A stretch of 64,000 nt of DNA from Gelatiniphilus marinus (GCF_042678305.1 NZ_JBHUDT010000003.1); one strand, 5' to 3'; counted from the first letter of the stretch, positions 26,133 to 35,041 are shown. Numbers and translations: made by a program. Notes: a model not told the origin generated them from the sequence alone.

Positions 26133-26374
26133 AAAGACCCTTCGATAAACTCAGGGTAAGCGATTCGCACACTTTTTCTGAAAAGGAAAAAGTAGCTCTT
26201 GAAAACCTTACCTTATTTAGAAAGACCCTTCGATAAACTCAGGGTAAGCGATTCGCACACTTTTTCTGAAAAGGAAAAAGTGGCTCTTGAAAACTTTACC
26301 TTATTCAGAAAGACCCTTCGATAAACTCAGGGTAAGCGATTCGCACACTTTTTCCGAAAAGGAAAAAGTGGCTC
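26133..26374. repeat. 88-bp tandem repeat, about 2.8 copies
   Basis: Units start at 26133, 26221 and 26309, exactly 88 bp apart, with few differences. Each contains GACCCTTCGATAAACTCAGG and the hairpin ACTTTTTC...GAAAAAGT. The array ends just before the RDD gene stop at 26380. There are no unique spacers, so it is not a CRISPR. Confidence 0.85.
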
Positions 26375-26379
26375 TCTGC

Positions 26380-27099
26380 TTACATATCTTGTGTATAAAA
26401 ATTATAATCTTTTAAAATAGCATCGATAAAGTCTATATCTGTTTTTTGTTTTATGGTTTTAATTTCAACGACTTCAACTAATTTATTCCTCAACTTTATT
26501 AAGGTTTGATAATCTTTTGAGGCCCTCGCCACGGTAAAGGTATCTTTTATAATGCGCGCATCGTTATCGGATAATTTTATAACATTTGGGTATGTTGGCC
26601 TGTAATCGTCTTTTAAATTTTCTAAAATAGTATGACTGATATTTACTTTATCTTTTAAGGCAATTACTGCTGTTCCTGCTACCATATCGCCCAAGCGTTG
26701 TTGTTTTTTACTAAACATAATTACAAAAAAGCCCAAGCCGAAAATGTAAATATCTACAATTCTGAAAAACCACCGCACCACATAATCTGCCAGCGACGCT
26801 TGATAACCATCAATTTTAACCACCTTGATTTTTAAGGCACGTTTGCCAATGGTTTGCCCTTCTAAAAGCGATTCTAAGGCCAACGTGTAAAACATAACCG
26901 GAAAGCTCAATACCGTGTTAATGGCAATTTGAGACCACTGGTCCATGTTTTCGAAAGCACCAAAAGTCCAATTTAAAACCAATAAATAGCCGATTTTTAT
27001 AGCGGTATCTATGATGAATGCCAACAAACGCTCCCCTGCTCCAACAGCAGTGAATTTTATTTTTACATTTTGGGTCGTGTTAATTTGTAACTCTGACAT
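26380..27099 (-). CDS. RDD-family membrane protein
   Basis: A 239-residue protein with an RDD domain (residues about 20-160) with several membrane helices; the family motif region is seen as GERLLAFIIDTAIKIGYLL and LGDMVAGTAVIAL. A cytoplasmic helical tail follows. Family members are proposed ion transporters, but the function is uncertain. It is divergent from SpoIIM, and in Bacteroidota RDD and SpoIIM genes frequently neighbour the MoxR/DUF58 cluster, as here. Confidence 0.9.
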   Translation of the reverse strand: MSELQINTTQNVKIKFTAVGAGERLLAFIIDTAIKIGYLLVLNWTFGAFENMDQWSQIAINTVLSFPVMFYTLALESLLEGQTIGKRALKIKVVKIDGYQASLADYVVRWFFRIVDIYIFGLGFFVIMFSKKQQRLGDMVAGTAVIALKDKVNISHTILENLKDDYRPTYPNVIKLSDNDARIIKDTFTVARASKDYQTLIKLRNKLVEVVEIKTIKQKTDIDFIDAILKDYNFYTQDM

Positions 27100-27116
27100 T
27101 TTATATTTTAATTTAT

Positions 27117-27124
27117 CAAAAATA
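27117..27124 (-). promoter_or_regulatory. -7 element of the RDD gene
   Basis: TATTTTTG on the minus strand, matching TAnnTTTG, 18 bp before the start codon. Confidence 0.45.
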
Positions 27125-27201
27125 CATGAATTTTTTAATTCGAAAATTTAAAAAATCGAATGAAAAAATTACATGGATTAACAAAGTTGGTTACTGAAGT
27201 G

Positions 27202-27245
27202 AAACTAAATTTTGTAATTTTTTAAATACAAAATTTAGTTTTTTA
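27202..27245. promoter_or_regulatory. AT-rich perfect inverted repeat in SpoIIM leader
   Basis: Arms of 15 bp, AAACTAAATTTTGTA (27202-27216) and its exact complement (27227-27241), flank a 10-nt loop and are followed by a T-run, 16 bp before the SpoIIM start. It has the form of a terminator or attenuator but sits in a 5' leader of a divergent gene pair; it could equally be an operator. Confidence 0.5.
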
Positions 27246-27257
27246 CAGAAGAAATAT

Positions 27258-28247
27258 ATGAGGGAAGTTTCATTCATCAAACAAAATAAGGAGAAATGGT
27301 TGAGTTTCGAGCAGGCAATTTTTAATAATGACTTTAAAGACCCCGACGAACTCGCCTCGCAATACATTCATTTAATAAACGATTTGGCTTACGCACAAAC
27401 CTATTACCCTAAAAGCAAGGTGATTGCGTACTTAAACCAATTGGCTGCAAAAGCATTTCAAAAAATTTATAAAACCAAACGGGAAAACACCAACAGGTTT
27501 CTTGATTTTTGGAAAACCGAAGTGCCGTTAATTTGCTACCAATACCGAAAATTTATTTACATCGCTTTTGTAATCTTTTTCACGTTTACGTTTATTGGCG
27601 CGATTTCTGCTGCCAATGACGGGGAGTTTGTGCGTTCTATTTTGGGCGATAATTATGTAAACATGTCTTTAGAAAATATTGAAGCCGGCGATCCGGTTGC
27701 GGTTTATAAAAGCGGTAGTAATTGGGGCAGTTTTATTGGTATTACCATTAACAATTTACGGGTTGGCATTATTGCATTTGTTTTGGGTGTTTTTGGTGGC
27801 GTTGGCACACTTTATATTATGTTTAAAAACTGTATTATGCTGGGTTCTTTTCAGTATTTTTTTTACGAAAAAGGCGTATTTTGGGAAAGTGTTCGCGGGA
27901 TTTGGATTCACGGTTCTATGGAAATTTTTGCCATTGTTATCGAGTGTGCTGCGGGGTTGATTCTTGGTGCCAGTATTTTATTTCCGGGTACACATTCTAG
28001 ATATACCTCGTTTAAACATGGTGCAAAAACAGGTGTAAAAATTTTAATAAGCACCTTTCCGTTTACCTTTTTTGCTGGCTTTTTAGAAGGTTTTGTAACG
28101 CGTTATTCTAATATTATGCCGCATTTTTTATCGGTGGGCATTATTTTAATTACCCTCGGAGTTATTAGTTATTACTACTTAATTTATCCTTTTAAAGTGC
28201 AAAAAGAAGTAACACGTGTTCCACTTTTAAATCCATCTTCTATCTGA
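27258..28247 (+). CDS. SpoIIM-family (DUF95) membrane protein
   Basis: A 329-residue inner-membrane protein of the stage II sporulation M family. The cytoplasmic N-terminal helical domain (REVSFIKQNKEKWLSFEQAI) is followed by about six membrane helices from residue 100, containing the conserved NNLRVGIIAFVLGVFGG and HGSMEIFAIVIE segments. Nothing here sporulates; in Bacteroidota the gene stands with MoxR-type clusters. It heads the five-gene operon to 32710. Confidence 0.9.
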   Translation: MREVSFIKQNKEKWLSFEQAIFNNDFKDPDELASQYIHLINDLAYAQTYYPKSKVIAYLNQLAAKAFQKIYKTKRENTNRFLDFWKTEVPLICYQYRKFIYIAFVIFFTFTFIGAISAANDGEFVRSILGDNYVNMSLENIEAGDPVAVYKSGSNWGSFIGITINNLRVGIIAFVLGVFGGVGTLYIMFKNCIMLGSFQYFFYEKGVFWESVRGIWIHGSMEIFAIVIECAAGLILGASILFPGTHSRYTSFKHGAKTGVKILISTFPFTFFAGFLEGFVTRYSNIMPHFLSVGIILITLGVISYYYLIYPFKVQKEVTRVPLLNPSSI

Positions 28248-28969
28248 AAATAATCCGATTACATATTGTTGTTTTCTTGCTTTTGAGTGTTGCAAATTCT
28301 CAAAAGGCATTTGGTATTTCTACTTTTCAAAAGCCCGAGCAAATTAGAAAATTTGACAACGATTTTAAAACACGTTATTCCAGCAGAAAATATAATTACG
28401 AAGGTAAAGAGGTTGTAAACCAAACTCCATCTGGTTCGGGTAAATATGAAGATTTTAAAAACGTAAAACCATCAACAAAAGAAACAAATAATCCCGATAG
28501 TTTCAGTATCAACTTTGGCCCTTTTGCTTGGTTATTTTATTTAGCATTGGCTATTGCAGTAGTCTATTTGGTTTACATTTTACTTAACGAAGGTGGAGCT
28601 GGTTTATTTTCATCTAAACAAAATCGAACTCTTAATAATTACGAAGATATTACTGCCGAAAATATTGAAAATGCAGATATTAACACGCTAATACATAATG
28701 CTGAAAATGACAATAATTTCAGACTCGCCATCCGATTTTATTATCTACTTGTTTTAAAAACCCTTAGTTTAAAAAACCATATAAAATTTGAAGACGATAA
28801 AACCAACGCTGAGTATTTAAATGAAATAAACGATAAGCCATTTAGTAAAAATTTTGCTTACACCTCGTATTTGTACAATTATATTTGGTATGGCCAATTC
28901 CCGTTGAATACCGATGAATACAGCAAAGCTAAAAAGAATTTTGTAACCCTTTTAAATCTGGTTAAGTAA
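28244..28969 (+). CDS. DUF4129 membrane protein
   Basis: A protein with a single central membrane helix (about 100-120; WLFYLALAIAVVYLVYILL) and a C-terminal DUF4129 domain (FRLAIRFYYLLVLKTLSLK; YIWYGQFPL). No ATG is available at the N-terminus. A TTG at 28277 leaves a truncated signal. Reading from CTG at 28244 gives KIIRLHIVVFLLLSVANSQ, a complete signal peptide, and makes a CTGA overlap with the SpoIIM stop. ATA at 28250 is another option. Second gene of the MoxR operon; DUF4129 proteins accompany MoxR/DUF58 modules, and their role is unknown. Confidence 0.85.
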   Translation: MKIIRLHIVVFLLLSVANSQKAFGISTFQKPEQIRKFDNDFKTRYSSRKYNYEGKEVVNQTPSGSGKYEDFKNVKPSTKETNNPDSFSINFGPFAWLFYLALAIAVVYLVYILLNEGGAGLFSSKQNRTLNNYEDITAENIENADINTLIHNAENDNNFRLAIRFYYLLVLKTLSLKNHIKFEDDKTNAEYLNEINDKPFSKNFAYTSYLYNYIWYGQFPLNTDEYSKAKKNFVTLLNLVK

Positions 28970-30175
28970 ATGAAAAAGATAATTCCAATACTTTTCATTA
29001 TCGCTGCTTTAATGGTTACGGCAGCAATAACTTTTGGCATAAAATCTACTAAAACGGTAGATTGGGAAGAGTCTTTTAACGAAAAAAGTAACAAACCTTA
29101 CGGAGTAAGCATTTTTTACAAAGAATTACCAAACCTATTTAAAAACCATAAAATTAGAACGGTTTACCATCAACCGGCGAGTTATTTAAGAGCACATTCC
29201 AAGGATAATTACGGCGAGCATATTGCTGAAGGCAGTTTTGTTATCATCGGGAATTCTGATTATTTAGAAGACAATTCGATTGATGAATTATTGCATTTTG
29301 TCGATTCTGGAAACACACTTTTTATATCAGATTATTATTTCAGTCAGAAAATTCACGATACCTTAAATATAAGTGTCGATTATATTGAAAACACGAAAGA
29401 CAGCATTTCGTATCAATCTTTAAAATACCTCGACATAAAAAATATTGCCATCGATAAAAATGAAGGCGACAATTATTTTTCAAAGTTCGACACCATAAAT
29501 CACACCGTTTTAGGATATTCTAAAATCGATTACAAACACGCAAATTTTATACATGTCCCTTTTGGAAAAGGCAATATATATCTGCATTTAGAGCCAAAAG
29601 CCTTTACCAATTATAATCTTTTAAAAGAAGACCGATATAAATATGCAGAAGGCCTCATTTCCTATTTACCCGAAAACGATGTGTATTTTGATTCTTATAC
29701 CAAAATACAAACAGGTTATGATGGCAAAGTGGAAAAAGAATCGAATCTCAGTTGGTTTTTAGAGCAACCGGCGTTTAAATGGGCATGGTACACCGCTTTA
29801 ATTTTTGGTATTTTATTCATGATTTTTAATGCCAAACGCCGACAACGTATTATAAAAATTATAAAACCCTTGCAAAATACAACTGTGGCTTTTGTTAAAA
29901 CAATTTCTAATTTATATTTTGAGACCCAAGATCATAAAAACTTAATAGACAAAAAAATAACCTATTTTTTGGAGCGCATCCGTACCGATTTTAATTTGGA
30001 CACTGCTGTTTTAAACGAAGCATTTATAGTGAAATTAGCATCGAAAACAGGAAAGAAAAAAGAAGATATTAAAAAACTAATCGATTACATCAATTGGTTG
30101 CGTACCAAAAATGAGTTTTTTGAAGAAAACTTAATACAACTAAACAAGCTTATTGAAGCTTTTTATTTAAAATAA
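28970..30175 (+). CDS. DUF4350-domain membrane protein
   Basis: A 401-residue protein with an N-terminal membrane anchor (MKKIIPILFIIAALMVTAAI), a periplasmic DUF4350 domain (about 30-250; GSFVIIGNSDYLEDNSIDEL), and a second helix near 270-288 (WAWYTALIFGILFMIF). The cytoplasmic tail is basic and helical. It directly abuts the DUF4129 stop. A component of the MoxR cluster with unknown molecular function. Confidence 0.86.
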   Translation: MKKIIPILFIIAALMVTAAITFGIKSTKTVDWEESFNEKSNKPYGVSIFYKELPNLFKNHKIRTVYHQPASYLRAHSKDNYGEHIAEGSFVIIGNSDYLEDNSIDELLHFVDSGNTLFISDYYFSQKIHDTLNISVDYIENTKDSISYQSLKYLDIKNIAIDKNEGDNYFSKFDTINHTVLGYSKIDYKHANFIHVPFGKGNIYLHLEPKAFTNYNLLKEDRYKYAEGLISYLPENDVYFDSYTKIQTGYDGKVEKESNLSWFLEQPAFKWAWYTALIFGILFMIFNAKRRQRIIKIIKPLQNTTVAFVKTISNLYFETQDHKNLIDKKITYFLERIRTDFNLDTAVLNEAFIVKLASKTGKKKEDIKKLIDYINWLRTKNEFFEENLIQLNKLIEAFYLK

Positions 30176-30177
30176 TT

Positions 30178-31248
30178 ATGGACGAAAATAAAAACCAAAA
30201 AGACCATCAAGATTTTATACCGAAGTCAGAAAATGTAGTATCATCAATAGACCATAGTGTGCTTAAAGATTCAAACGATTTACAATTTAAAAACCGATTG
30301 GATTTAACCGAACTTCAACAAAGCATTGAAAAAATAAGGCACGAAGTTGGCAAAGTTATCGTAGGGCAAAAAGATATGGTAGATATGCTCATCGCGTCGC
30401 TTTTAGCCAAAGGGCATTCGCTTATCGAGGGCGTTCCGGGTGTAGCAAAAACCATTACCGCAAAACTGTTGGCAAAATCTTTGAGTGTTGGTTTTAGCAG
30501 AATTCAATTCACACCAGATTTAATGCCGAGTGATATTTTAGGAACCTCAGTTTTCAATTTAAAAGACTCAGAATTTGAATTTAAAAAAGGTCCTATTTTC
30601 TCAAACATGATTTTAATTGACGAAATAAATAGAGCTCCAGCAAAAACTCAAGCGGCATTATTTGAAGTGATGGAAGAGCAGCAAATTACCATTGATGGTA
30701 ACAAGTATAAATTAGACGCGCCTTTTATGGTTTTAGCTACCCAAAACCCCATAGAACAAGAAGGCACGTACCGTTTGCCCGAAGCACAATTAGACCGTTT
30801 TTTATTTAAAATTGATGTGGATTACCCAAATTTAAATGAAGAAATAGAAATCCTTTCGAGAGAACACAAATTAAGAGACACCGAAAAAACCGAAACCATT
30901 TCATCATTTTTAACAGCCAAACAAATTGCTGAATATCAAAATATAGTCACCCGAATTTTGGTTGAATCACATTTGCTAAAATACATTGCAGAACTTATTG
31001 TGGCCACGCGTAACAACCGCTTTTTATATTTAGGCGCATCGCCACGAGCATCCATAGCCATATTAAAATCCAGTAAAGCATTTGCCGCCATGAGCGGTCG
31101 CGATTTTGTAACGCCAGAAGATATTAAACGTGCCGCAATTCCTGTGTTGCACCACCGCGTTATTGTAACACCCGAACGCGAAATGGAAGGCGTGTCGAGC
31201 AAACAAATCATCAAACAAATTATTGAAACTGTTGAAATACCGAGGTAA
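30178..31248 (+). CDS. MoxR-type AAA+ ATPase
   Basis: A 356-residue AAA_3 ATPase, thought to act as a chaperone or maturation factor for the partner membrane proteins. It shows Walker A GVPGVAKT, Walker B ILIDEINRAPAKTQ, sensor 1 LATQNPIEQEGTY and the C-terminal lid domain (LGASPRASIA). It starts 2 bp after the DUF4350 gene. No von Willebrand A-domain gene follows, unlike the full Bat operon. Confidence 0.94.
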   Translation: MDENKNQKDHQDFIPKSENVVSSIDHSVLKDSNDLQFKNRLDLTELQQSIEKIRHEVGKVIVGQKDMVDMLIASLLAKGHSLIEGVPGVAKTITAKLLAKSLSVGFSRIQFTPDLMPSDILGTSVFNLKDSEFEFKKGPIFSNMILIDEINRAPAKTQAALFEVMEEQQITIDGNKYKLDAPFMVLATQNPIEQEGTYRLPEAQLDRFLFKIDVDYPNLNEEIEILSREHKLRDTEKTETISSFLTAKQIAEYQNIVTRILVESHLLKYIAELIVATRNNRFLYLGASPRASIAILKSSKAFAAMSGRDFVTPEDIKRAAIPVLHHRVIVTPEREMEGVSSKQIIKQIIETVEIPR

Positions 31249-31263
31249 AAAGTAGGCAGTAAC

Positions 31264-31373
31264 CAGTACTCAGTTGGCAGTCGCAGTTGCAGTGAAGAAT
31301 CCCACTTCTAACTTCTAACTTCTAACTTCTAACTTCTAACTTCTAACTTCTAACTTCTAACTTCTAACTTCTA
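31264..31373. repeat. Heptanucleotide repeats before DUF58 gene
   Basis: A degenerate CAGTNGG-type 7-mer run (31270-31293) is followed by ten perfect tandem ACTTCTA units at 31304-31373. The array ends 5 bp before the TTG start codon of the DUF58 gene, so its length sets the immediate leader of that gene. Confidence 0.9.
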
Positions 31374-31378
31374 AAAAA

Positions 31379-32710
31379 TTGAAATTCTTTAAACCATTCT
31401 ACATACAACCCCGATTTTTTTACACAGGCATTGGCATTGTGGTATTGTTTGGTTTAAGTTATTTTGTGCCGCTATTATTTAATATCGCACAACTCTCCAT
31501 TTTAGTACTTACCTTCCTTTTTGCTATAGATTTTCTAATTGTTTTTATTGGGAAAAATAAAATTAAAGCACGCCGGATTTTACCCGATAAATTTTCAAAC
31601 GGCGATAAAAACACCATCGATTTAAACATCAATAACAACTATCCGTTTGCCATTCATTTGGAAATTATTGACGAAATACCCGAGCAATTTCAAGTGCGTG
31701 ATTTTAAAATTAAAGACACGATTTACCCTCGAAAAACAAAATCAATCACATATCATTTAAAACCAACTGCACGTGGCGAATATCATTTTGGCTGTTTAAA
31801 CGTTTACGCCTATTCCGCCTTAAAATTAGTCGCTAAACGCTTTATTTTTGATGATGCTGCGATGGTGCCAACCTACCCAAGTTTTAAGCAATTAAAAAAG
31901 TTTGAGCTTTTAAACATTAACCAAAATGCACTTGAATATGGACTTAAAAAAGTTCGCCGATTGGGGCATACCATGGAATTCGAGCAAATAAAAGATTATG
32001 TTTTGGGCGACGATTTGCGCACCATAAATTGGAAAGCCACCGCAAAACGCAACCAATTGATGGTCAATCAATTTCAAGACGAAAAATCGCAACCCATCTA
32101 TTCCATCATCGATAAAGGCCGTGTAATGAAAATGCCTTTTAACGGTTTAAGCCTATTAGATTACGCCATTAATGCCACCCTAGTTATTAGTAATGTGGTT
32201 TTAAAAAAGCACGACAAAGCGGGCATGCTTTCGTTCTCTAAAAACATTGAAAACATGGTGGTTGCCAATCGCCGAAGCTCGCAAATGCAGCTTATTTTAG
32301 AATCGCTTTACAACGTAAAAACAGATTTCCACGAAAGCGATTTTAGCCGACTTTACGGCAACATAAAAAGGCACATTACCCACAGAAGCCTCATTTTAAT
32401 GTACACCAATTTTGAAACCCTCGACGGATTAAACCGCCAACTACCCTATTTAAAAGCCATTGCCAAAAGCCATTTATTGGTGGTTATTTTCTTTAAAAAC
32501 ACCAAGTTAAATAGTTTAATTACCCAAAAAGCCGAAACCGTACAGCAAGTTTACGATAAGGTAATCGCTGAGAAATTTGCCTTCGAAAAGCGTTTAATTG
32601 TAAACGAGCTCAAAAAATACGGCATCTATTCCATATTAACCACACCAGAAAATTTGACTATCGATACCATTAACAAGTATTTGGAAATTAAGTCTCGAGG
32701 GCTGCTGTAA
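31379..32710 (+). CDS. DUF58-domain protein
   Basis: A 443-residue protein with two N-terminal membrane helices (about 12-55) and a DUF58 domain with the family motif DYVLGDDLRTINWKATA at about residues 206-222. It is the usual partner of MoxR. No in-frame ATG precedes the conserved N-terminus, and TTG at 31379 gives MKFFKPFYIQPRFF. It is separated from moxR by a 130-bp repeat spacer, which is odd inside an otherwise tightly packed operon. Confidence 0.88.
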   Translation: MKFFKPFYIQPRFFYTGIGIVVLFGLSYFVPLLFNIAQLSILVLTFLFAIDFLIVFIGKNKIKARRILPDKFSNGDKNTIDLNINNNYPFAIHLEIIDEIPEQFQVRDFKIKDTIYPRKTKSITYHLKPTARGEYHFGCLNVYAYSALKLVAKRFIFDDAAMVPTYPSFKQLKKFELLNINQNALEYGLKKVRRLGHTMEFEQIKDYVLGDDLRTINWKATAKRNQLMVNQFQDEKSQPIYSIIDKGRVMKMPFNGLSLLDYAINATLVISNVVLKKHDKAGMLSFSKNIENMVVANRRSSQMQLILESLYNVKTDFHESDFSRLYGNIKRHITHRSLILMYTNFETLDGLNRQLPYLKAIAKSHLLVVIFFKNTKLNSLITQKAETVQQVYDKVIAEKFAFEKRLIVNELKKYGIYSILTTPENLTIDTINKYLEIKSRGLL

Positions 32711-32714
32711 ATTC

Positions 32715-32822
32715 GGGCGTTACCCCGCTGGTCGCTGAGGCTCCCGAAGCGGTGTCGGGCTTTCCAATACAATCTTTTTTTCGTGTCTCAAAAAAGGATT
32801 TCCATTTCAATCCCTAACGCAC
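32715..32822 (-). repeat. Dispersed GCGTTA...TAACGC element, copy C (inverted)
   Basis: The reverse complement of the element at 43-129 and 43671-43759: it begins GGGCGTTACCCCGC and ends TTTCAATCCCTAACGC. It occupies most of the 294-bp gap between DUF58 and DUF2141. Confidence 0.65.
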
Positions 32823-33004
32823 CTGTTTGCCAAGGCTGTTGCAAACTCACAACTTCAACCCCTTTCCGTTCGCCAAACTCCTGTCTTCTGTCTTCAAGCA
32901 AAATACAATTCATCATTTATATTTTACAGTTGGGTAACAACAATTACCAAAGTCTGTTTTTCTGTCAGATATTTGAAGTGTTAATCAATAAAAACCATAA
33001 AACC

Positions 33005-33427
33005 ATGAAAACTTTATCACTAATCATCACATTATTTTTCGCTGTTACTTTAATACAAGCACAAGAAAATTCAGAAGGAAAAACCATTACCGTTGTCATT
33101 GAAAATATTAAAAACAATAAAGGAAATGTATTGTTAGCACTTCATACAGAAAACACATTTATGAGAGGCAAAGGCATTAAAAACGAGCAAAGTAAAATTG
33201 AAAACGGAAAAATAACCGTAACCTTCAAAAACATTAAACCCGGCACTTACGCCATAATGGCACTGCACGACGAAAACGAAAATAATCAAATGGATTTTGA
33301 AGATAATGGCATGCCAAAGGAACAGTACGGCATGTCCAACAACCCAATGAGTTATGGCCCGCCACAATTTGCAACCGCCAAATTTAAATTAAAAGCAGAA
33401 GATTTAGAAATGAATATTATGTTTTAG
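33005..33427 (+). CDS. DUF2141 secreted protein
   Basis: A 140-residue protein with signal peptide MKTLSLIITLFFAVTLIQAQ and a DUF2141 domain (GNVLLALHTE; PGTYAIMALHDENENNQMDF; GPPQFATAKF). The family is exported; its function is unknown. The start at 33005 is chosen because it begins a clean signal peptide. The frame is open further upstream but runs through the dispersed repeat. Confidence 0.87.
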   Translation: MKTLSLIITLFFAVTLIQAQENSEGKTITVVIENIKNNKGNVLLALHTENTFMRGKGIKNEQSKIENGKITVTFKNIKPGTYAIMALHDENENNQMDFEDNGMPKEQYGMSNNPMSYGPPQFATAKFKLKAEDLEMNIMF

Positions 33428-33443
33428 CATCTGTATAAATAAA

Positions 33444-33476
33444 GCGGCTTACTTTGGCCAAAAACCCGTAAGCCGC
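33444..33476 (-). terminator. Terminator for dps
   Basis: A perfect 9-bp stem GCGGCTTAC (33444-33452) with its complement (33468-33476), lying between the convergent DUF2141 and dps genes. In the minus direction a TTTATTTA tail follows. Confidence 0.65.
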
Positions 33477-33507
33477 CTTAAAAAATTAACCAAAATAAAC
33501 TAATAAT

Positions 33508-33987
33508 CTAAATCGTTTCGTTTAACCAAGCTTTCATCATCCAAACGGTTTTTTCTTGTTCGGTAATAAAATCGCTTATCATCGAGTTGGTACCTTCATC
33601 GTTTGCATCACCCGATTTTTCTAAAATTTCTCTTTCAATTTTTAAAAGTTCGGTTAACGAATCTACAATTAATCGAACGGCTTTATCGTCTTCAGAAATA
33701 TTTTTACCCACTTTAACTTCGGCTTTTGCCGAATAATCTTCAAATGTGTGTAAAGGCGTAGCACCCAAAGTTAAAATACGTTCTGCAATTTCATCAACCT
33801 TTATAGTGGCATCGGTATATAATTCTTCAAACTTAACGTGTAAATCAAAAAAACGCTTACCTCTAATATTCCAATGTATGCCTCTTAAATTCTGGTAATA
33901 GATTTGAAAATTCGCCAATAAATGATTTAAATCGTTTGCTAAATCTTCTGTTTTAAAGGTGTTTAAACCTATACTGTTGTATGTCAT
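33508..33987 (-). CDS. dps: Dps ferritin-like iron-storage protein
   Basis: A 159-residue Dps: it oxidises Fe2+ with peroxide, stores iron and shields DNA. The ferroxidase residues are in GIHWNIRGKRFFDLHVKFEE and ATIKVDEIAER, and length is typical. It is divergent from oxyR (109 bp between start codons), a pairing that fits peroxide-responsive control by OxyR. A good -7 element precedes it. Confidence 0.95.
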   Translation of the reverse strand: MTYNSIGLNTFKTEDLANDLNHLLANFQIYYQNLRGIHWNIRGKRFFDLHVKFEELYTDATIKVDEIAERILTLGATPLHTFEDYSAKAEVKVGKNISEDDKAVRLIVDSLTELLKIEREILEKSGDANDEGTNSMISDFITEQEKTVWMMKAWLNETI

Positions 33988-34015
33988 TTAAATATATATT
34001 TCTTTTTATTTGCCA

Positions 34016-34023
34016 CAAATTTA
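34016..34023 (-). promoter_or_regulatory. dps -7 promoter element
   Basis: TAAATTTG on the minus strand, matching TAnnTTTG, 29 bp before the dps start codon. No convincing TTG lies at the usual distance, as expected for an activator-dependent promoter. Confidence 0.55.
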
Positions 34024-34095
34024 ATTTATAATTAACAGGTGTTTTAATAAATTTTATTGATAGTTTTTATATTTTTATAGCCTAAATTGATACCC

Positions 34096-35037
34096 ATGAC
34101 AATTACACAACTCTATTATGTTTTGGCAGTTGCCGAAAACCAAAATTTTACCAAAGCCGCAGAAAAATGCTTTGTAACGCAGCCCACGTTAAGTATGCAA
34201 ATTCAGAAGCTTGAAGACCAGTTAGATGTTCAGATTTTTGATAGAAGCAAAAAACCCATTGAGCTTACCGAAATTGGTAAAAAAATAGTGCATCAGGCCA
34301 GAAATATTGTTAACGAATCCTATAGAATACAAGATATTGTAGATCAGCAAAAAGGATTTATTGGTGGCGAGTTTAAGCTGGGAGTAATCCCTACTATAAT
34401 GCCAACTTTATTGCCCATGTTTTTAAAAACCTTTATAAAAAAGCACCCCAAGGTAAAGCTTAAAATTGAAGAGCTAACCACCGAGGAGATTATCGAGCGC
34501 ATTACAGAAGGCCATTTAGATGCAGCCATTGCAGCAACACCGCTAAAAAACGAGCTTATAAAAGAACGTGTGCTTTATTTTGAGCCTTTTGTAAGTTACA
34601 TTCCTAAGGGGCATCGTTTGCATTGCAACAAAAAAATAAATGTATCAGATTTAGATATCAGCGATATGCTATTGCTTGAAGATGGGCATTGTTTTAGAGA
34701 TGGGGTAATTAATCTATGTAAGGCTTTTAAAAACCAAACAGACGATCAATTTCAAATAGAAAGCGGTAGTATTGAAACGCTTATAAAGTTATCAAACGAA
34801 GGTTTGGGCATGACGCTTTTGCCCTATTTACACACACTGGATGTTAAAGAAAGTGAAAAAGAAAACCTGCATTATTTTAACGAACCCACACCGGCCAGGG
34901 AAGTGAGCTTGATTTACCATAACAACGAATTGAAAATACAGATTGTTGAAGCTTTACAAGATGTTATTTCTGGTATTGTTCGTGGGGCTATTGCTTTTCA
35001 GAACGTAGAAATTATAAGTCCTATTTCTAATAAATAA
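34096..35037 (+). CDS. oxyR: OxyR-type LysR regulator
   Basis: A 313-residue LysR-family regulator with a winged helix at residues 1-60 (MTITQLYYVLAVAENQNFTK; ATG at 34096 chosen over an upstream TTG). The ligand-binding domain contains GHCFRDGVINLC, equivalent to the redox pair Cys199-Cys208 in the E. coli OxyR GHC...C motif. Together with its divergent dps neighbour this supports a peroxide sensor role. It ends at a strong bidirectional terminator. Confidence 0.93.
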   Translation: MTITQLYYVLAVAENQNFTKAAEKCFVTQPTLSMQIQKLEDQLDVQIFDRSKKPIELTEIGKKIVHQARNIVNESYRIQDIVDQQKGFIGGEFKLGVIPTIMPTLLPMFLKTFIKKHPKVKLKIEELTTEEIIERITEGHLDAAIAATPLKNELIKERVLYFEPFVSYIPKGHRLHCNKKINVSDLDISDMLLLEDGHCFRDGVINLCKAFKNQTDDQFQIESGSIETLIKLSNEGLGMTLLPYLHTLDVKESEKENLHYFNEPTPAREVSLIYHNNELKIQIVEALQDVISGIVRGAIAFQNVEIISPISNK

Positions 35038-35041
35038 AACT

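Noticed and set aside
26133..26374. 88-bp direct repeats as a CRISPR array
   Set aside because: The units are contiguous with no unique spacers, the period is too long for a CRISPR, and no cas gene is near.
31304..31373. Heptamer array as a CRISPR or coding repeat
   Set aside because: Ten contiguous 7-bp units without spacers; outside any gene frame.
32783..33004. 5' extension of the DUF2141 gene
   Set aside because: The open frame runs through the dispersed repeat and gives no signal peptide, whereas ATG 33005 starts a clean one.
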